Source: Janthinobacterium aquaticum (GTDB lineage: Bacteria; Pseudomonadota; Gammaproteobacteria; Burkholderiales; Burkholderiaceae_D). From it: 64,000 nucleotides of DNA. Below are positions 36,805 through 46,596 of this stretch, piece after piece. The DNA is taken from assembly GCF_009208565.1 (NCBI RefSeq), contig NZ_WFLK01000005.1, positions 124,001 through 188,000 of the forward strand, in the 5' to 3' direction. The stretch's first letter is position 1; each line of letters begins with the position of its first letter. The notes beneath the pieces were generated by a model. That model did not search any database. It worked only from the letters and a program-made list of their open reading frames with translations, and had not been told where the DNA came from. Position numbers and translations under genes: made by a program.

Positions 36805-38028
36805 TCAGGCCATGCGCTTGCGATTCGCTTCGATCGCGTTTTTGATGGTGCGCAGCGTGGCCGGCCTGATACCGGCTCCGCGTGCATGGGTGGCGAACGT
36901 CCCGGCCACGGCCGCGATCCGTTCGATCGTGTGGCCAGCCCATGCCAGCGGCAGATCGGCTGCATTTGCCAGCGCCAGCAAATCTTCGCGCGCCGGATTG
37001 CGACCTTCACCGCTGATCGTCATCTGATGCTCACCGCCCGCACCGACGTTGTACGTCAGGTCGTAGCACGGCGCCAGTTGCCACTGCATCGACTGGCTCA
37101 TCACGTAACCGAAATTTTTGGTGTGGTCATCCCGGTTATTAAAAACGACATTGAACACGCATCGTTCGAACGCCTTCTTCACTTGCCGCTCATCCCTGGT
37201 GAGCGCTCTTGTTGCTTTGAGCAACACCTCATAATCGCGTGTCGGCAGGCGGAAATTATCGTCGAGCAGCGCGGCCAGGCTCAGGGTTGGTACCCGCATG
37301 CCGTTTTGACGATCAAAGCGCGCAATGCCAAAACCGGCCAGCTTCGGCGTCAGGTCAAAGTAGTGGGTGGCGGGCATGTCCAGGCCGCACCGCTCTGCCA
37401 TCGTGGCGTAAAGCATCTCGATGGCACAGACCTCCTTTACTTCTCCCTGGGCCTGGAATTTGACCAGCCATGGCGCACCTGGCGCCACCCGGTCAGTGCT
37501 GACCTGGCCTGTGGCGATATCGTACTGAACCAGTACCTTCGGCCGTGCGCCGTGCGGTGAGCCGCCTGTCAGCGCCAGTTGCTCCAGGATCGTCGTTTCA
37601 TGGCCGGCCAGCACCACCTGGGCGCCCTCGGCCAGCACCCGCAAGTCCTGATATTCGGGGTCATGGCTCAGTTCATCGGGCGGGGCAAACAGTAGCGCGC
37701 CCATTGCACGATCACTGATGAACGCCAGACGCTCAAGCGGCGAGATGCCGGCCGGATTGCGCCCAACTTTCTGGAAACAACGGTCCATCAGTATCCGGCC
37801 CCAGCCATCAGGCAATGCATCGGCTATCAGTCCCGGCAAATAGTCTTGCGTGCCGGGAAAACCCACATAGGCAACTTGACGCAGCTTCAGATAAATGGGC
37901 GACAACTCCACGCCACGCTGCAGCGCCTCATCGGAGTATTCAAATAACAGCACGCGTCCTTCATGGGCCAGGGTCCCAAGGTGCCAGTTTTGCCCCCATC
38001 CGCAAAAATGCACATCGAGCTTTTTCAT
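36805..38028 (-). CDS. hipA: HipA-type serine/threonine kinase toxin
   Basis: A 407-residue HipA-family kinase, the toxin of a type II toxin-antitoxin pair. Key residues all appear present: the Gly-rich phosphate loop with the autophosphorylation serine (S157 in GGSPHGARPK), K190 in WLVKF, the catalytic D300 in NRDDHTKNFG and the metal-binding D323 in PCYDLTY. E. coli HipA phosphorylates glutamyl-tRNA synthetase and causes persistence; the target here is unknown. The ATG at 38028 overlaps the hipB stop by four bases (ATGA). It is near full length and looks functional. Confidence 0.92.
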   Translation of the reverse strand: MKKLDVHFCGWGQNWHLGTLAHEGRVLLFEYSDEALQRGVELSPIYLKLRQVAYVGFPGTQDYLPGLIADALPDGWGRILMDRCFQKVGRNPAGISPLERLAFISDRAMGALLFAPPDELSHDPEYQDLRVLAEGAQVVLAGHETTILEQLALTGGSPHGARPKVLVQYDIATGQVSTDRVAPGAPWLVKFQAQGEVKEVCAIEMLYATMAERCGLDMPATHYFDLTPKLAGFGIARFDRQNGMRVPTLSLAALLDDNFRLPTRDYEVLLKATRALTRDERQVKKAFERCVFNVVFNNRDDHTKNFGYVMSQSMQWQLAPCYDLTYNVGAGGEHQMTISGEGRNPAREDLLALANAADLPLAWAGHTIERIAAVAGTFATHARGAGIRPATLRTIKNAIEANRKRMA

Positions 38029-38336
38029 GACATCTTTTTTCGCGTAACGCGTTGGCGAACCGGCATGCTGGTCTGTTCCAGCTCCCTGATCGACATCGGT
38101 TTCTGCAAAAACAGCGGTTCGAGTTCTTTTGTCAGGCCCAGGGAAACAATCAGACGCAACACGGTTTCAAGCGTGGCCTTGCCGGTTTTTTCAAAACCGG
38201 ACACCGTCCCCAGCGCCACCCCCGCACGCAGCGCCAGTTCAGGCTGAGAGATATCGAGACGCATGCGTTGCATCTTGATACGCCGCGCCATCTCCTTGCC
38301 CAGCTCCGACGGACTGGCAAACGTAAAATCCATCAT
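38025..38336 (-). CDS. hipB: HipB-type XRE antitoxin
   Basis: A 103-residue helix-turn-helix protein. The XRE domain spans residues 15-75 (ISQPELALRAGVALGTVSGFEK is the recognition region). The C-terminal basic tail (PVRQRVTRKKMS) may contact the toxin. I chose the ATG at 38336, with GGGG upstream; an ATG codon directly follows it. It is the first gene of hipBA and should repress the operon through the inverted repeat at 38344-38366. Confidence 0.9.
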   Translation of the reverse strand: MMDFTFASPSELGKEMARRIKMQRMRLDISQPELALRAGVALGTVSGFEKTGKATLETVLRLIVSLGLTKELEPLFLQKPMSIRELEQTSMPVRQRVTRKKMS

Positions 38337-38343
38337 TCTGAAG

Positions 38344-38366
38344 TTATCCCCAAATAAGGCTGATAA
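38344..38366. promoter_or_regulatory. candidate HipB operator in the hipBA promoter
   Basis: TTATC-13 bases-GATAA is an imperfect inverted repeat seven bases upstream of hipB, related in form to the TATCC-N8-GGATA operators of E. coli HipB. The 148-bp region 38337-38484 is strikingly AT-rich for this window and holds TATATT/TTGACG-like promoter hexamers on the minus strand; no gene is seen in it. Confidence 0.45.
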
Positions 38367-38484
38367 TTTCAATATATTAGCATTTAAACGTCAAACAACA
38401 CGCCATCTACAACTTCATATATCTGAATTTATCAGGCAAATTAGCCAGTTAACTTGAAATTATTGAATTTATCTTGAAAAACTC

Positions 38485-38739
38485 TTACTTTTTGCCCCAG
38501 CGCCAGCGCGTCGGTTCGCCCTTGCGCTGGCAAATGAACAGCAGCAGCGCAAACACCGCCACCTCATAGACGATATAGGCAACCAGCATCTGCTGCGGCG
38601 GGAACAGGAAAGCGCCGCAGGCAAACAGCAGCAGCGCTCCCAGGAACACCAGCCAACCCTGCCACGTAATCGGCAGGCCCCAGCCAAAGCCATAGCTCTT
38701 GGCGGGAAACCAGTATTTGGGCGACGTGGACTTGTTCAT
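38485..38739 (-). CDS. small two-helix membrane protein
   Basis: An 84-residue protein of unknown function. The N-terminus KYWFPAKSYGFGWGLPITWQGW resembles a motif seen in many small bacterial membrane proteins. Two membrane segments follow (WLVFLGALLLFACGAFLFP and LVAYIVYEVAVFALLLFICQ), then a basic tail. The ATG at 38739 has CAGGAGCATGC before it. It lies between the porin and hipBA, all on the minus strand. Confidence 0.78.
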   Translation of the reverse strand: MNKSTSPKYWFPAKSYGFGWGLPITWQGWLVFLGALLLFACGAFLFPPQQMLVAYIVYEVAVFALLLFICQRKGEPTRWRWGKK

Positions 38740-38787
38740 GCATGCTCCTGAAAAAACGCCGGAATAGCGCAAGACAAGTATAGCGGC

Positions 38788-39819
38788 TTAGAAGGCGTGC
38801 CGCAGCCCCAGGTTGAAGGCGCGGTTGCCCGTTCCCACGTCCGTGGCGTTGCCGACCATATAGGCGGCGCCGTTGTGGTTGCGGATATGCGCATACGCCA
38901 TATAGATCTTGCTGCGCTTGGACAAGGCATAGGTGGCGCCGATGGCAAGCTGCTGCGCATCGCGGTTGGCGGCATTACGGTCATCCTTGCGCACCACCGA
39001 CGCCAACAAGGTTGCTGCGCCCAGCGGCACCGACACACCGACTATGGCATCGCGGCTGTCGGTCGAAACAGTTGGTGCCACCGGTGCGCCGTAAGGATTG
39101 TCGGCAAAGAACATCGAGCTGCCCTCGCCCGTATTGCGGCCATAGCCGCCAAAGGCGGTGGCCACGCCAAAGTTGTAGTTGGCAGCCAGGTAGGTGTTGT
39201 TGGCGTCGGCGCGGCCGGCTTCGCCGCCCCGGCTCTGGCGCGCCAGGCGCAGCGTCAGCGGCCCGTTGACGTAACCCAAGCCCAGACCCAGCGAACGCTG
39301 GTCGCCGGCGGCGCCCGATTTTTCGCCAAAGCCGTATTGGATGGTTGCCGACAGGCCACGAAACTCGGGCGTACTGTAGCGTACGGTATTGTCGATACGG
39401 GTGGCCGAGTAGCCGGCCACGTTGGTCGAAGCACCCGCCATGCCGCCCTCGAAAGGATCGGACACATCGGTCAGCGCCTGGCTTTGCAGGTTGTACTGGC
39501 GGCCCACGGTCAGCATGCCCAGCGGGCCATTGAGGCCGACAAAAGCCTGGCGGCCAAACAGCTGGCCGGCCTGGTCGGAGCGGCCGGTATCGGTCAACAG
39601 GCCCGCTTCGAGCGTGAATACCGCGTCAACGCCCTGGCCGAGCGCTTCGGTACCGCGAAAACCGAGACGCGAGCCGGCCGAGACACCACTGGTCAGCTTG
39701 CTCAGGCCGCCCTCTTGTACCATTGCAGCATCCATCAGGCCGTAGACCTGCACGGATGATTGGGCAACAGCAGCGGGCAGCACGCCCATCGTGGCAAGCG
39801 CAAGACAGATTTTTTTCAT
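38788..39819 (-). CDS. Gram-negative general porin
   Basis: A 343-residue outer-membrane 16-strand porin of the Burkholderiales type (Porin_4/OmpC-like). The signal peptide ICLALATMGVLPAAVAQ is followed by SSVQVYGLMDAAMVQEGG, then GSRLGFRGTEALGQGVDAVF and VGRQYNLQSQALTDVSDPFEG. The chain ends with LGLRHAF, the terminal phenylalanine needed for outer-membrane insertion. AAGGAAACCACC precedes the ATG at 39819. It is divergent from valS across 465 bp. Confidence 0.93.
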   Translation of the reverse strand: MKKICLALATMGVLPAAVAQSSVQVYGLMDAAMVQEGGLSKLTSGVSAGSRLGFRGTEALGQGVDAVFTLEAGLLTDTGRSDQAGQLFGRQAFVGLNGPLGMLTVGRQYNLQSQALTDVSDPFEGGMAGASTNVAGYSATRIDNTVRYSTPEFRGLSATIQYGFGEKSGAAGDQRSLGLGLGYVNGPLTLRLARQSRGGEAGRADANNTYLAANYNFGVATAFGGYGRNTGEGSSMFFADNPYGAPVAPTVSTDSRDAIVGVSVPLGAATLLASVVRKDDRNAANRDAQQLAIGATYALSKRSKIYMAYAHIRNHNGAAYMVGNATDVGTGNRAFNLGLRHAF

Positions 39820-39880
39820 GGTGGTTTCCTTATGAGGCGAAACCGGGAACGCTGGCGGCCATGGCGCTGCCACCGGCACT

Positions 39881-40174
39881 GAGAGGCCAGGCAGCATTGC
39901 CGTATCGATCAACGACGGGCCAGATCAACGATCCTGGCTAAGCAATGGCGACGCGGCCTTCGAGGCCGGCACATTCGCCGTGAATGGTGCACCGCTGGCG
40001 GTGCGCGTGAAGCTGGCCAACAGGGGCCAGCAAGGCGCCGGCGTCACGGACGCCTGGCATCTGACGGGCGAGAGCTGGATAAAGCTGCACCGCATCAGGC
40101 ACTGCCGATGCAATCGAATGCGGCAGAGAGGGCGACAGTATAGCATCGGTGCAACATTATTCCGCGTTCGATAG
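39881..40174 (+). pseudogene. possible decayed coding remnant between the porin gene and valS
   Basis: The 465-bp gap 39820-40284 has one plus-strand frame with protein-like composition: it reads FEAGTFAVNGAPLAVRVKLA and then GVTDAWHLTGESWIKLHRI, with GC-rich third positions, but has no good start and degrades into low-complexity Arg-rich sequence before stopping at 40174. I do not recognise the family. It may be the tail of a lost gene or chance. Confidence 0.25.
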
Positions 40175-40249
40175 GCCGCCGGCGGCGCGCCAGGCCAGTA
40201 AAACCGGCAAAAATGGCCCTTGCCGCAGTGCAGGACAGAGCCAGTCATT

Positions 40250-40255
40250 TATAAT
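40250..40255 (+). promoter_or_regulatory. -10 element of valS
   Basis: TATAAT lies 30 bases before the valS ATG, giving a leader of about 23 bases. The -35 region is poorly matched at 16-18 bases upstream. Confidence 0.5.
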
Positions 40256-40284
40256 GGTTTCTTTTGCCAAACACACGCCAAATC

Positions 40285-43095
40285 ATGGAATTAGCCAAGT
40301 CTTTCGAGCCTGCCGACATTGAACAATTCTGGCGCAACGAGTGGGAATCGCGCGGTTACTACAGCGCCACCCTCGATGCCGGAAAACCGAGCTTCAGCAT
40401 CCAGTTGCCGCCGCCGAACGTGACGGGCACCCTGCACATGGGCCATGCCTTCAACCAGACCATCATGGATGGCCTGACGCGCTATCACCGCATGCTGGGC
40501 GAGAACACCGCCTGGGTTCCCGGTACCGACCACGCAGGCATCGCCACGCAGATCGTGGTGCAGCGCCAGCTCGACGCGCAGAAAATTTCGCGCCATGACC
40601 TGGGCCGCGAGAAGTTCGTGGAAAAAGTGTGGGAGTGGAAAGAAAAATCAGGTTCCATCATTACCGGCCAGATGCGCCGCCTGGGCGCCTCGGCCGACTG
40701 GAAGCGCGAATATTTCACAATGGACGAGCCACGGTCGAAAGTGGTGACCGATGTGTTCGTGCGCCTGTTCGAGCAGGGCCTGATCTACCGTGGCAAACGC
40801 CTGGTCAACTGGGATCCGGTGCTGGGCACGGCCGTGTCCGACCTGGAAGTGGTGTCGGAAGAAGAAGACGGCTCGATGTGGTACATCAAGTACCCGCTGG
40901 CTGACGGCAGCGGCACCCTGACGGTGGCCACCACGCGTCCTGAAACCATGCTCGGCGACGTGGCCGTGGCGGTTGACCCGACCGACGAGCGCTATACAGC
41001 GCTCGTCGGCAAAATGCTCAAGCTGCCACTGACAGACCGCGAAATCCCGGTGATTGCCGACGAATATGTCGACAAGGCCTTCGGCACAGGCTGCGTGAAG
41101 ATCACGCCGGCGCACGACATGAACGACTATGCGGTTGGCCAGCGCCACAAGTTGCCGCAGATCGTGATCCTGACCCTGGACGCAAAAATTACCGACGACG
41201 CACCGGAAGCGTATCGTGGCATGGACCGCTTTGCTGCGCGCAAGCAGATCGTGGCCGACCTCGATGCGCAAGGCCTGCTGGAACAGGTCAAGCCGCACAA
41301 GCTGATGGTGCCGCGCGGCGACCGTACCGGCGTGGTGATCGAGCCGATGCTGACCGACCAGTGGTTCGTTGCCATGAGCAAACCGGCCCCGGAAGGCACC
41401 TACAATCCGGGCAAGTCGATTGCCGAAGTGGCTTTGGAAAAAGTCGCCACTGGCGAAATCAAGTTCGTACCGGAAAACTGGAGCACCACCTACAACCAGT
41501 GGCTCAACAATATCCAGGACTGGTGCATCTCGCGCCAGCTGTGGTGGGGCCATCAGATCCCGGCCTGGTACGACGACGCCGGCAATATCTTCGTGGCCAA
41601 GACCGAAGCCGAAGCGCAAGCCAAGGCCCAGGCTGCCGGCAGCACCGGTGCGCTCAAGCGCGACGACGACGTGCTCGACACCTGGTTCTCGTCGGCGCTG
41701 GTGCCGTTCTCGACCATGGGCTGGCCGGAAGAAACGCCGGACATGCAGGCCTTCCTGCCATCGTCGGTGCTGGTGACCGGTTTTGACATCATCTTCTTCT
41801 GGGTGGCGCGCATGGTCATGATGACCGCGCACTTTACCGGCAAGGTGCCGTTCAAGACCGTCTACGTGCATGGCCTGGTGCGCGATTCGACCGGACAGAA
41901 AATGTCCAAGTCGAAAGGCAACACGCTCGACCCGATCGACCTGATCGACGGCATCGACCTGGAAAACCTGATCGTCAAGCGCACCACCGGCCTGATGAAC
42001 CCGCGCGACGCCGAAAAAATCACCAAGGCCACGCGCAAGGAATTCCCGGAAGGCATCGCTGCCTACGGTACCGATGCGGTGCGCTTTACCATGGCCAGCT
42101 ACGCTTCGCTGGGTCGCAATATCAACTTCGACCTGGGTCGCTGCGAAGGCTATCGCAACTTCTGCAACAAGATGTGGAACGCCACCCGTTTCGTGATGAT
42201 GAATACGGAAGGCCACGATTGCAGCGCCAACGATGCCGACCTGTCGCAGGCCGACAAGTGGATCATCTCGCTGCTGCAGCGCGCCGAACTGGACGTGGCC
42301 AAGGGCTTTGAAGACTTCCGCTTCGACAATATCGCCGCCGCCATCTACAAGTTCGTGTGGGACGAATATTGCGACTGGTATCTGGAAGTAGCCAAAGTGC
42401 AAATCCAGCACGGCAGCGAAGGCCAGCAACGCGCCACCCGCCACACGCTGCTGCGCGTGCTGGAAGTGGTGCTGCGCCTGGCCCATCCGGTGATTCCGTT
42501 TGTCACCGAAGCGCTGTGGCAAAGCGTGGCGCCGCTGGCCGGCAAGGTGTCCAAGGCCGAAGGCGAAAGCGTGTCCATCATGATGCAGTCCTACCCGATC
42601 GCCAACACCGGCCTGATCGACGAAGGCGCCGAAGCGTGGATGCAGCAACTCAAAGCCCTGACCGACGCCACGCGCAACCTGCGCGGCGAAATGCAAATCG
42701 CTCCGTCGCTGCGCGTGCCGCTGATCGTCGAAGCGGGCAATGCTGCTGAAAAAGCCGCATTGACTTCGTGCGCCCAGTATATCCAGGCGCTGGGCAAGCT
42801 GGCCGAAGTGCAGATCGTCGACGCCCTGCCGGACTCGCCGGCAGCGGTGGCCATCGTTGGCACCACCAAGCTGATGCTGAAAGTGGAAATCGACGTGGTA
42901 GCCGAACGTGCGCGCCTGGGCAAGGAAATCGCCCGTATCGAAGCCGAGATTGCCAAGGTCAATGGCAAGTTGGGCAACGAGAGCTTCGTCGCGCGTGCGC
43001 CTGCTGCGGTGGTTGCGCAAGAAAACGAGCGCTTGCTCAGTTTTTCAGCCACAATAGAAAAACTGCGCGAACAGTTTGCTAAACTGCCCGCATAG
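40285..43095 (+). CDS. valS: valine-tRNA ligase
   Basis: It charges tRNA-Val in the cytoplasm. The 936-residue class I synthetase shows the HIGH-type signature [18 protein letters not shown], the editing domain with [20 protein letters not shown] in [14 protein letters not shown], the anticodon-binding part, and the C-terminal coiled coil ([20 protein letters not shown]). The ATG at 40285 begins at the conserved N-terminus; the frame reaches 40264 upstream. It stands alone. Confidence 0.98.
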   Translation: MELAKSFEPADIEQFWRNEWESRGYYSATLDAGKPSFSIQLPPPNVTGTLHMGHAFNQTIMDGLTRYHRMLGENTAWVPGTDHAGIATQIVVQRQLDAQKISRHDLGREKFVEKVWEWKEKSGSIITGQMRRLGASADWKREYFTMDEPRSKVVTDVFVRLFEQGLIYRGKRLVNWDPVLGTAVSDLEVVSEEEDGSMWYIKYPLADGSGTLTVATTRPETMLGDVAVAVDPTDERYTALVGKMLKLPLTDREIPVIADEYVDKAFGTGCVKITPAHDMNDYAVGQRHKLPQIVILTLDAKITDDAPEAYRGMDRFAARKQIVADLDAQGLLEQVKPHKLMVPRGDRTGVVIEPMLTDQWFVAMSKPAPEGTYNPGKSIAEVALEKVATGEIKFVPENWSTTYNQWLNNIQDWCISRQLWWGHQIPAWYDDAGNIFVAKTEAEAQAKAQAAGSTGALKRDDDVLDTWFSSALVPFSTMGWPEETPDMQAFLPSSVLVTGFDIIFFWVARMVMMTAHFTGKVPFKTVYVHGLVRDSTGQKMSKSKGNTLDPIDLIDGIDLENLIVKRTTGLMNPRDAEKITKATRKEFPEGIAAYGTDAVRFTMASYASLGRNINFDLGRCEGYRNFCNKMWNATRFVMMNTEGHDCSANDADLSQADKWIISLLQRAELDVAKGFEDFRFDNIAAAIYKFVWDEYCDWYLEVAKVQIQHGSEGQQRATRHTLLRVLEVVLRLAHPVIPFVTEALWQSVAPLAGKVSKAEGESVSIMMQSYPIANTGLIDEGAEAWMQQLKALTDATRNLRGEMQIAPSLRVPLIVEAGNAAEKAALTSCAQYIQALGKLAEVQIVDALPDSPAAVAIVGTTKLMLKVEIDVVAERARLGKEIARIEAEIAKVNGKLGNESFVARAPAAVVAQENERLLSFSATIEKLREQFAKLPA

Positions 43096-43112
43096 GCAAG
43101 TTTGGAAAGATG

Positions 43113-43136
43113 GCGCGGCGCCCTGGCGCGCCGCGC
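43113..43136 (+). terminator. GC-rich hairpin after valS
   Basis: GCGCGGCGC and GCGCCGCGC form a 9-bp stem 18 bases after the valS stop codon, but there is no T-run; it may only mark the 3' end or assist Rho-dependent termination. Confidence 0.35.
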
Positions 43137-43206
43137 ATCATCGCTGGTCTTGCCTTGGTATCGTAGCTGTTCGCGTAACAAGTAAAAAACCAATAGGAGA
43201 CTAGCG

Positions 43207-43674
43207 ATGCGTACTGTATTGAAAACCACCCTCTCGGCCAGCCTCATGCTGGCAACCCTGGCCATGGGCGGCAGCGCCGCCGCACGCGGCGACAACCTGA
43301 CCCCGGTCGGCACATGGAAAACCATCGACGACACCACCGGCAAAGCCAAGTCGCTGGTGGTCATTACGGAGTCGAATGGCGTCCTGCAGGGCAAAATCGA
43401 AAAACTGTTCCGTGGCCCGGACGAAGACCAGAACCCCAAGTGCGTCAGCTGCAAGGACGCCCGGAAAGACCAGCCGATTATCGGCATGGTCATGCTGTCG
43501 GGCCTGAAATATGACGGCAAGGAATGGACCGGCGGCGAAATCACCGACCCGGCCACCGGCAAGGTCTACAAGAGCAAGGCTGAACTGACCGATGGCGGCA
43601 CCAAGCTGCAAGTGCGCGGCTATGTGGGCGTGCCGATGTTCGGGCGCTCGCAGACGTGGGTGCGGGAGGAGTAG
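43207..43674 (+). CDS. DUF2147 domain protein, secreted
   Basis: A 155-residue protein with a signal peptide (TTLSASLMLATLAMGGSAAA) and the DUF2147 beta-barrel core: VGTWKTIDDTTGKAKSLVVI, the two-cysteine loop PKCVSCKDARKDQPIIGM, then GEITDPATGKVYKSKAEL and RGYVGVPMFGRSQTW. Function is unknown; periplasmic or outer-membrane-associated placement is expected. AGGAGA precedes the ATG. Its TAG stop (43672-43674) is the second to fourth base of a REP unit. Confidence 0.9.
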   Translation: MRTVLKTTLSASLMLATLAMGGSAAARGDNLTPVGTWKTIDDTTGKAKSLVVITESNGVLQGKIEKLFRGPDEDQNPKCVSCKDARKDQPIIGMVMLSGLKYDGKEWTGGEITDPATGKVYKSKAELTDGGTKLQVRGYVGVPMFGRSQTWVREE

Positions 43675-43770
43675 GTCGGATTAGCCTGGCAAAGCCAGGC
43701 GTAATCCGACAACATTGTTGACGTGTGCGGCATTGTCGGATTACGGCCCGAAGGGCCTAATCCGACCTAC
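43671..43770. repeat. REP pair between DUF2147 gene and yaiI
   Basis: Forward unit 43671-43712 with stem GCCTGGC-AAA-GCCAGGC and reverse unit 43733-43770 with GGCCC-TTC-GGGCC, 20 bases apart. The forward unit contains the DUF2147 stop codon and the reverse unit the yaiI stop codon. Confidence 0.94.
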
Positions 43771-44227
43771 CGCTATGCCGGCTCCGGTATTTCTGCAAAT
43801 GCCGGTCCAGGCTGTTGGCAAAGCTTTGGCGGTCGCCCTGGCTGAAGGCGGGCGGGCCGCCGGTATCGACGCCACCGCTGCGCAGCTCTTCCATAAAGGC
43901 GCGTATGGTCAGTTGCTGGGCGATATTGTCCACCGTGTAGAACTCACCGCGCGGGTTGAGCGCGTAGCCGCCTTTTTTCAGCACGTCGGATGCCAGCGGA
44001 ATATCGCCTGTAATGACCAGGTCGCCAGGCTGCAACAGCCGCACGATTTCCTGGTCGGCCACATCCGGTCCCGACGGTACCTGCACGGTGCGCACAAAGC
44101 GCGATGGCGGCACGCGCAGGCCTTGGTTGGCCACCAGCGTCACCTGCAACTGCAAGCGCTCGGCCACGCGGTACAAAATCTCCTTGATCACGCCCGGGCA
44201 GGCGTCGGCGTCGACCCAGATCTGCAT
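43757..44227 (-). CDS. yaiI: YaiI/YqxD family (DUF188) protein
   Basis: A PIN-like-fold protein of about 156 residues with unknown function. The N-terminus [20 protein letters not shown] is the family hallmark, with [26 protein letters not shown] further on. I chose the ATG at 44227, where the hallmark begins; an in-frame ATG at 44263 would overlap the ruvB 3' end by 13 bases. The last four residues (GRSD) and the TAG stop come from a REP unit, so the C-terminus is an add-on. Confidence 0.9.
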   Translation of the reverse strand: MQIWVDADACPGVIKEILYRVAERLQLQVTLVANQGLRVPPSRFVRTVQVPSGPDVADQEIVRLLQPGDLVITGDIPLASDVLKKGGYALNPRGEFYTVDNIAQQLTIRAFMEELRSGGVDTGGPPAFSQGDRQSFANSLDRHLQKYRSRHSGRSD

Positions 44228-44250
44228 GGGCGGCTGGCCGGCGACTTCGC

Positions 44251-45306
44251 TTACAGCGTCCATGCTTCGCCGCTCGGATTCAGGCGCGGCGCGGACACGC
44301 CGAAGTGCAGATAGGCAGCCGGCGTGGCGACGCGTCCGCGCGGCGTACGCTGCAAAAAGCCCTGCTGGATCAGATACGGCTCCAACACATCTTCAATGGT
44401 GTCGGCCGCTTCGCCAATGGCCGCTGCCAGGTTGCCGATACCGACCGGGCCGCCGCCGAACTTGAACAGCACCGCTTCGAGCAGCTTGCGGTCCATTACG
44501 TCAAAGCCGACCGAGTCGACGTCGAGCATGGCCAGCGCGCGGTCGGCCACCACCTTGGTGATCTCGCCATTGCTTTTGACTTCGGCAAAGTCGCGCACGC
44601 GGCGCAGCAGGCGGTTGGCAATGCGCGGCGTGCCGCGCGCGCGCTGGGCAATTTCCTGCGCGCCATCGGGATCGATCGGCGCTTTCAACAGTGCGGCGCT
44701 GCGCGTGACGATGCGCGTCAGCTCAGCGGTGTTATAGAACTCCAGGCGGGCCACGATGCCGAAGCGGTCGCGCAGCGGATTGGTCAGCATGCCGGCGCGC
44801 GTGGTGGCGCCCACCAGCGTAAACGGTTGCAGATCGAGCTTGACCGAGCGCGCCGCCGGGCCTTCGCCGATCATGATGTCGATCTGGTAGTCTTCCAGCG
44901 CCGGGTACAGAATTTCCTCGACCACCGGCGAGAGGCGGTGGATCTCGTCGATAAACAGCACATCGTTCGCTTCGAGGTTGGTCAGGATGGCCGCCAGGTC
45001 GCCCGGGCGTTCCAGCACCGGGCCGGAAGTCTGGCGCAGGTTCACGCCCATCTCGCGCGCAATGATATGCGCCAGCGTGGTCTTGCCCAAGCCCGGCGGG
45101 CCGAACAGCAGCGTATGGTCGAGCGCTTCCTGGCGCTGGCGCGCCGCCGTGATGAAAATTTCCAGCTGGTCGCGGATTTTTTCCTGGCCTACATATTCGT
45201 CGAGCTGCTTGGGGCGCAAGGCGCGCTCGATCGCTTCTTCGTTATGCGAGATCGGCGCTGCATCGATAATGCGCTGTTCCGTAAAGATATCGGTCTGGAT
45301 ACTCAT
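44251..45306 (-). CDS. ruvB: Holliday junction branch migration helicase RuvB
   Basis: The hexameric motor that moves Holliday junctions with RuvA. The 351-residue AAA+ protein has Walker [15 protein letters not shown], Walker [13 protein letters not shown], sensor residues in [19 protein letters not shown], and the C-terminal winged helix ([16 protein letters not shown]). It follows ruvA by 12 bases in ruvC-ruvA-ruvB order. Confidence 0.98.
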   Translation of the reverse strand: MSIQTDIFTEQRIIDAAPISHNEEAIERALRPKQLDEYVGQEKIRDQLEIFITAARQRQEALDHTLLFGPPGLGKTTLAHIIAREMGVNLRQTSGPVLERPGDLAAILTNLEANDVLFIDEIHRLSPVVEEILYPALEDYQIDIMIGEGPAARSVKLDLQPFTLVGATTRAGMLTNPLRDRFGIVARLEFYNTAELTRIVTRSAALLKAPIDPDGAQEIAQRARGTPRIANRLLRRVRDFAEVKSNGEITKVVADRALAMLDVDSVGFDVMDRKLLEAVLFKFGGGPVGIGNLAAAIGEAADTIEDVLEPYLIQQGFLQRTPRGRVATPAAYLHFGVSAPRLNPSGEAWTL

Positions 45307-45318
45307 GCCGTGTTCCCG

Positions 45319-45897
45319 TTAGCCTTTCGACAGCGCTTTCAGCGCCAGCTTGATGCCGTCCGACACGCCGGTACCTGCCGGCACGTTCTTGACGGCGGCC
45401 AGCGCTTCCTTGTCCGAATAGCCCAGCGCCATCAGGGCGTTGAGGATATCGGACTGCGCATCCGGCGCTGCGTGTGCACTCAGCGGCCCCAGATCGGCGC
45501 CGATCTTGCCCTTCAGTTCCAGCAGCAGGCGCTCAGCAGTTTTCTTGCCGATGCCAGGCACTCTGACCAGCCGGCCCGAGTCCTGCAGGGTGATCGCCTG
45601 CGCCAGGTCGGCTACCGTCATGCCCGACAGAATGGCCAGCGCCATGCGCGCACCGACGCCGGTAATCTTGATCAGCTGGCGAAACACCACGCGCTCGGCC
45701 GCATTGCCGAAACCGAACAGCAGGTGCGCGTCTTCGCGGATCGCCTGGTGGGTAAACAGCACGACTTTCTCGCCCACATTGGGCAGGTTGTAAAACGTGC
45801 TCATCGGCACATCGACTTCATAGCCGACGCCCTGGCAATCGACCAGCAATTGGGGCGGATTTTTTTCAAGCAAAATACCGGAGAGACGGCCTATCAT
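45319..45897 (-). CDS. ruvA: Holliday junction binding protein RuvA
   Basis: It forms the tetramer that holds the junction for RuvB. The 192-residue protein has the OB domain ([20 protein letters not shown]), two helix-hairpin-helix motifs ([19 protein letters not shown] and [19 protein letters not shown]), and the C-terminal RuvB-binding domain ([18 protein letters not shown]). AGGAATCC precedes the ATG at 45897. Confidence 0.97.
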   Translation of the reverse strand: MIGRLSGILLEKNPPQLLVDCQGVGYEVDVPMSTFYNLPNVGEKVVLFTHQAIREDAHLLFGFGNAAERVVFRQLIKITGVGARMALAILSGMTVADLAQAITLQDSGRLVRVPGIGKKTAERLLLELKGKIGADLGPLSAHAAPDAQSDILNALMALGYSDKEALAAVKNVPAGTGVSDGIKLALKALSKG

Positions 45898-45944
45898 GAT
45901 GGATTCCTATGGTTGACTGGCAGTGTAGCGTATTGGTGCAGCGA

Positions 45945-46484
45945 TTAGCCAACCAGCCGGCCGCGCTTCATGCGCAGGCCCTGCAGTTGCGGCGCCAGTG
46001 AACTCAGCATGGCCAAGGTGTCGACGCTGTTGGCATGGCAGATGGCCACGCCGAGCGCATCGGCAGCATCGCTGCCGGGCAGGCCAGGCAGGCACAGCAG
46101 GCGCGCAACCATTTCCTGCACCTGCTCCTTGGCCGCCTTGCCGTGCCCGGTCACGGCCTGCTTGACCTGCAGCGCCGTATATTCGGCCACCGACAGGTCG
46201 GCATGCACGAGCGCGCAAATGGCCGCACCGCGCGCCTGGCCCAGCAGCAAGGTCGATTGGGGATTGACGTTGACAAAGACTTTTTCAATGGCCGCGCAGG
46301 TCGGCCGATAAGTGGCGACGATTTCCCCCACACCCTGCAAAATAATCTTCAGGCGCGGCGGCAAATCGCCCTCGGACGCCGTCTTGACCGTGCCAGAGGC
46401 AATATAGCGCAGCTTGCTGCCGTGTTTTTCAATCACCCCGAAGCCGGTAGTGCGCAAGCCAGGATCGATGCCGAGAATAATCAT
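45945..46484 (-). CDS. ruvC: crossover junction endodeoxyribonuclease RuvC
   Basis: The resolvase that nicks Holliday junctions. The 179-residue RNase H-fold protein has the catalytic acids in [17 protein letters not shown] (D7), [20 protein letters not shown] (E about 67) and [15 protein letters not shown] near the C-terminus. The tail after residue 160 is basic (MKRGRLVG). It begins the ruv cluster, 48 bases before ruvA. Confidence 0.97.
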   Translation of the reverse strand: MIILGIDPGLRTTGFGVIEKHGSKLRYIASGTVKTASEGDLPPRLKIILQGVGEIVATYRPTCAAIEKVFVNVNPQSTLLLGQARGAAICALVHADLSVAEYTALQVKQAVTGHGKAAKEQVQEMVARLLCLPGLPGSDAADALGVAICHANSVDTLAMLSSLAPQLQGLRMKRGRLVG

Positions 46485-46504
46485 CGCCAGATTTTATAAT
46501 GAAT

Positions 46505-46539
46505 ACGGCAGGCCCAAGTGGATAACTGGGGCCTGCCGT
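46505..46539. repeat. 11-bp perfect inverted repeat with a DnaA-box-like loop
   Basis: ACGGCAGGCCC and GGGCCTGCCGT flank a short loop. The minus strand across the loop reads TTATCCACT, one base from the DnaA consensus TTATCCACA. It lies between the purH 3' end and the ruvC start; no T-run follows, so it is not a typical intrinsic terminator. Confidence 0.6.
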
Positions 46540-46560
46540 GGTGTATGCCGGCGCAACAGT

Positions 46561-46596
46561 GTTGTCGGATTACGTCCTGCGGACTAATCCGACCTA
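46561..46596. repeat. single REP unit downstream of purH
   Basis: Reverse-orientation unit with inner stem GTCC-GCA-GGAC between TAATCCGAC-type arms, in the gap between purH and ruvC. Confidence 0.92.

Noticed and set aside
40648-43020. 790-residue open frame on the minus strand
   Set aside because: It lies wholly opposite valS and is an antisense shadow of GC-rich codon usage; its composition is His/Arg/Gln rich and unlike a real protein.
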